Positions 63,173-64,000 of a stretch of 64,000 nucleotides of DNA are shown here, piece after piece. Origin of the DNA: Reyranella sp. (GTDB lineage: Bacteria > Pseudomonadota > Alphaproteobacteria > Reyranellales > Reyranellaceae); NCBI RefSeq assembly GCF_004297405.1, contig NZ_SCVC01000004.1, forward strand, positions 124,001-188,000. Direction: 5' to 3'. The notes under the pieces were generated by a model. That model was not told the DNA's origin, searched no databases, and saw only the letters and a list, made by a program, of their open reading frames with translations. The translations under genes were made by a program, and so were the position numbers. The number at the start of each line of letters is the position of its first letter. Position 1 is the stretch's first letter.

Positions 63173-64000
63173 ATGATCAAGCGTCGTCTGTTCAGCGCCA
63201 GCCTGCTCGCTGCGCCCTTCGCAAGGCCCGCGTTCGCGCAGACCTGGCAACCGTCCGGCCCCATCAAGATGATCGTGGCGTATCCGGCCGGCGGCCCGAC
63301 CGACGTCATCGCGCGCATCGTCGCCGCCGACATCTCCGGCCCGCTGGGCCAGCAGGTCGTGGTCGAGAACATCTCGGGCGGCGCTGGCGCCATCGGCACG
63401 CGCACCGTCGCCAAGGCAAAGCCCGACGGACAGACGATCACGTTCGGCAACAACCAGACGCACGGCAACAACATGTTCATGTTGAAGGAGCCGGGCTACG
63501 ACGCGGTGAAGGATTTCGCGCCGCTGGCCGGCGCCGGCGCCTTCGAACATGTCTTCGTCGTGCGCAACGACCTGCCGGCCAAGAACATTCAGGACGTGAT
63601 CGCCCTGGCCAAGGCCAAGCCCGGCGAACTGAACTACGGCTCGACCGGTATCGGCTCGGGCTCGCACCTCTCGACCGAGCTCTTCATGGCGCGCACCGGC
63701 ACCAAGATGACCCACGTTCCCTATCGCGGCGCGTCGCCGTTGGTGCAGGACCTGGTCGGCGGTCGCATCGACCTCTCCAATTCGACGCTCCCGAGTGTGC
63801 TGGCCCAGATCAAGTCCGGCCAGATTCGCGCCGTGGCGCTGGGCAGCCCCAAGCGCAACCCGCATCTTCCTGAGGTCGCGACGCTGGAGGAACAGGGTGT
63901 AAAGGGCGCCAACGCCGCCTCCTGGGCCGCCTTCTTCGCGCCGGCCGGCACGCCGCAGCCGATCCTCGACCGCCTGTCGGCCGAGATCCTGAAGAGCCTC
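63173..64000 (+). CDS. Tripartite tricarboxylate transporter receptor (Bug family), partial
   Basis: The first 276 codons of a Bug-type periplasmic solute-binding protein, cut by the window end. The signal MIKRRLFSASLLAAPFARPAF... has RR-x-F, a possible Tat signal, with likely cleavage after AFA. Mature motifs are IKMIVAYPAGGPTDVIARIV and VENISGGAGAIGTRTVAKAKP, typical of Bug proteins that bind carboxylates for TTT transporters. Later GSTGIGSGSHLSTELF and HVPYRGASPLVQDLVGG follow. No TctA or TctB partner is visible; orphan Bug genes are common. Confidence 0.94.
   Translation, partial: MIKRRLFSASLLAAPFARPAFAQTWQPSGPIKMIVAYPAGGPTDVIARIVAADISGPLGQQVVVENISGGAGAIGTRTVAKAKPDGQTITFGNNQTHGNNMFMLKEPGYDAVKDFAPLAGAGAFEHVFVVRNDLPAKNIQDVIALAKAKPGELNYGSTGIGSGSHLSTELFMARTGTKMTHVPYRGASPLVQDLVGGRIDLSNSTLPSVLAQIKSGQIRAVALGSPKRNPHLPEVATLEEQGVKGANAASWAAFFAPAGTPQPILDRLSAEILKSL

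Overview
The window is about 64 kb of GC-rich bacterial chromosome, densely packed with genes. No gene-free stretch exceeds about 250 bases, and I see no rRNA, tRNA, CRISPR array, insertion sequence or prophage. The gene content points to an alphaproteobacterium. The block dgt-argS-SPOR-nagZ-scpA-scpB-tatA-tatB-tatC-serS-surE-pcm-nlpD is a characteristic alphaproteobacterial order. The betaine-lipid pair btaAB, a Bug-type solute-binding protein and many acyl-CoA enzymes also fit. A soil or freshwater Rhodospirillales/Reyranella-like organism is a guess from gene content, not a measurement.

Region 1 (1-9049): a cut-off zinc-ribbon/cyclase/ATPase signalling protein, a methyltransferase, leuA with a candidate leucine leader, two small membrane or exported proteins, the TldD-partner PmbA and a lytic transglycosylase. 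Two strong palindromes (9055-9169) close this block.

Region 2 (9170-21017): a lipid kinase, an LpxH-like phosphoesterase and a GT4 glycosyltransferase that look like an envelope (glyco)lipid set. They are followed by a small SET protein, a VOC protein, an xseA-rraA-lipoprotein operon, then purD, an MBL hydrolase, the queuosine pair queA-tgt and pncA.

Region 3 (21054-32289): 3-oxoadipyl-CoA thiolase, a selenium-binding-protein/methanethiol-oxidase homologue next to a His-containing membrane protein, the btaAB betaine-lipid operon, a divergent alkylation-repair pair (ogt and an AlkA-like glycosylase), a GT4 enzyme, an ABC exporter and malonyl-CoA decarboxylase.

Region 4 (32313-43022): catabolic acyl-CoA metabolism. 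It holds an SMP-30 lactonase, two PaaG-like hydratase/isomerase paralogues, an SDR, an SCP2-type thiolase, an FAD-linked D-2-hydroxyacid dehydrogenase, an acyl-CoA synthetase and two RidA paralogues, with a second class III nucleotide cyclase and a flavodoxin embedded.

Region 5 (43022-61522): prfC, an ABC-F ATPase, two poorly characterised proteins, then the long minus-strand housekeeping block nlpD to dgt, followed by UspA and TerC.

Region 6 (61644-64000): gpt, a zinc-independent quinone-oxidoreductase-like enzyme and a truncated Bug receptor.

No single obviously new defence or mobile system is visible. The most unusual items are a ScpB with a roughly 72-residue polyacidic insert, the SBP56 plus membrane-protein pair, the two-part palindrome element at 9055-9169, an inverted repeat that could mask the ribosome site of an acyl-CoA synthetase, and a candidate leuA attenuator.
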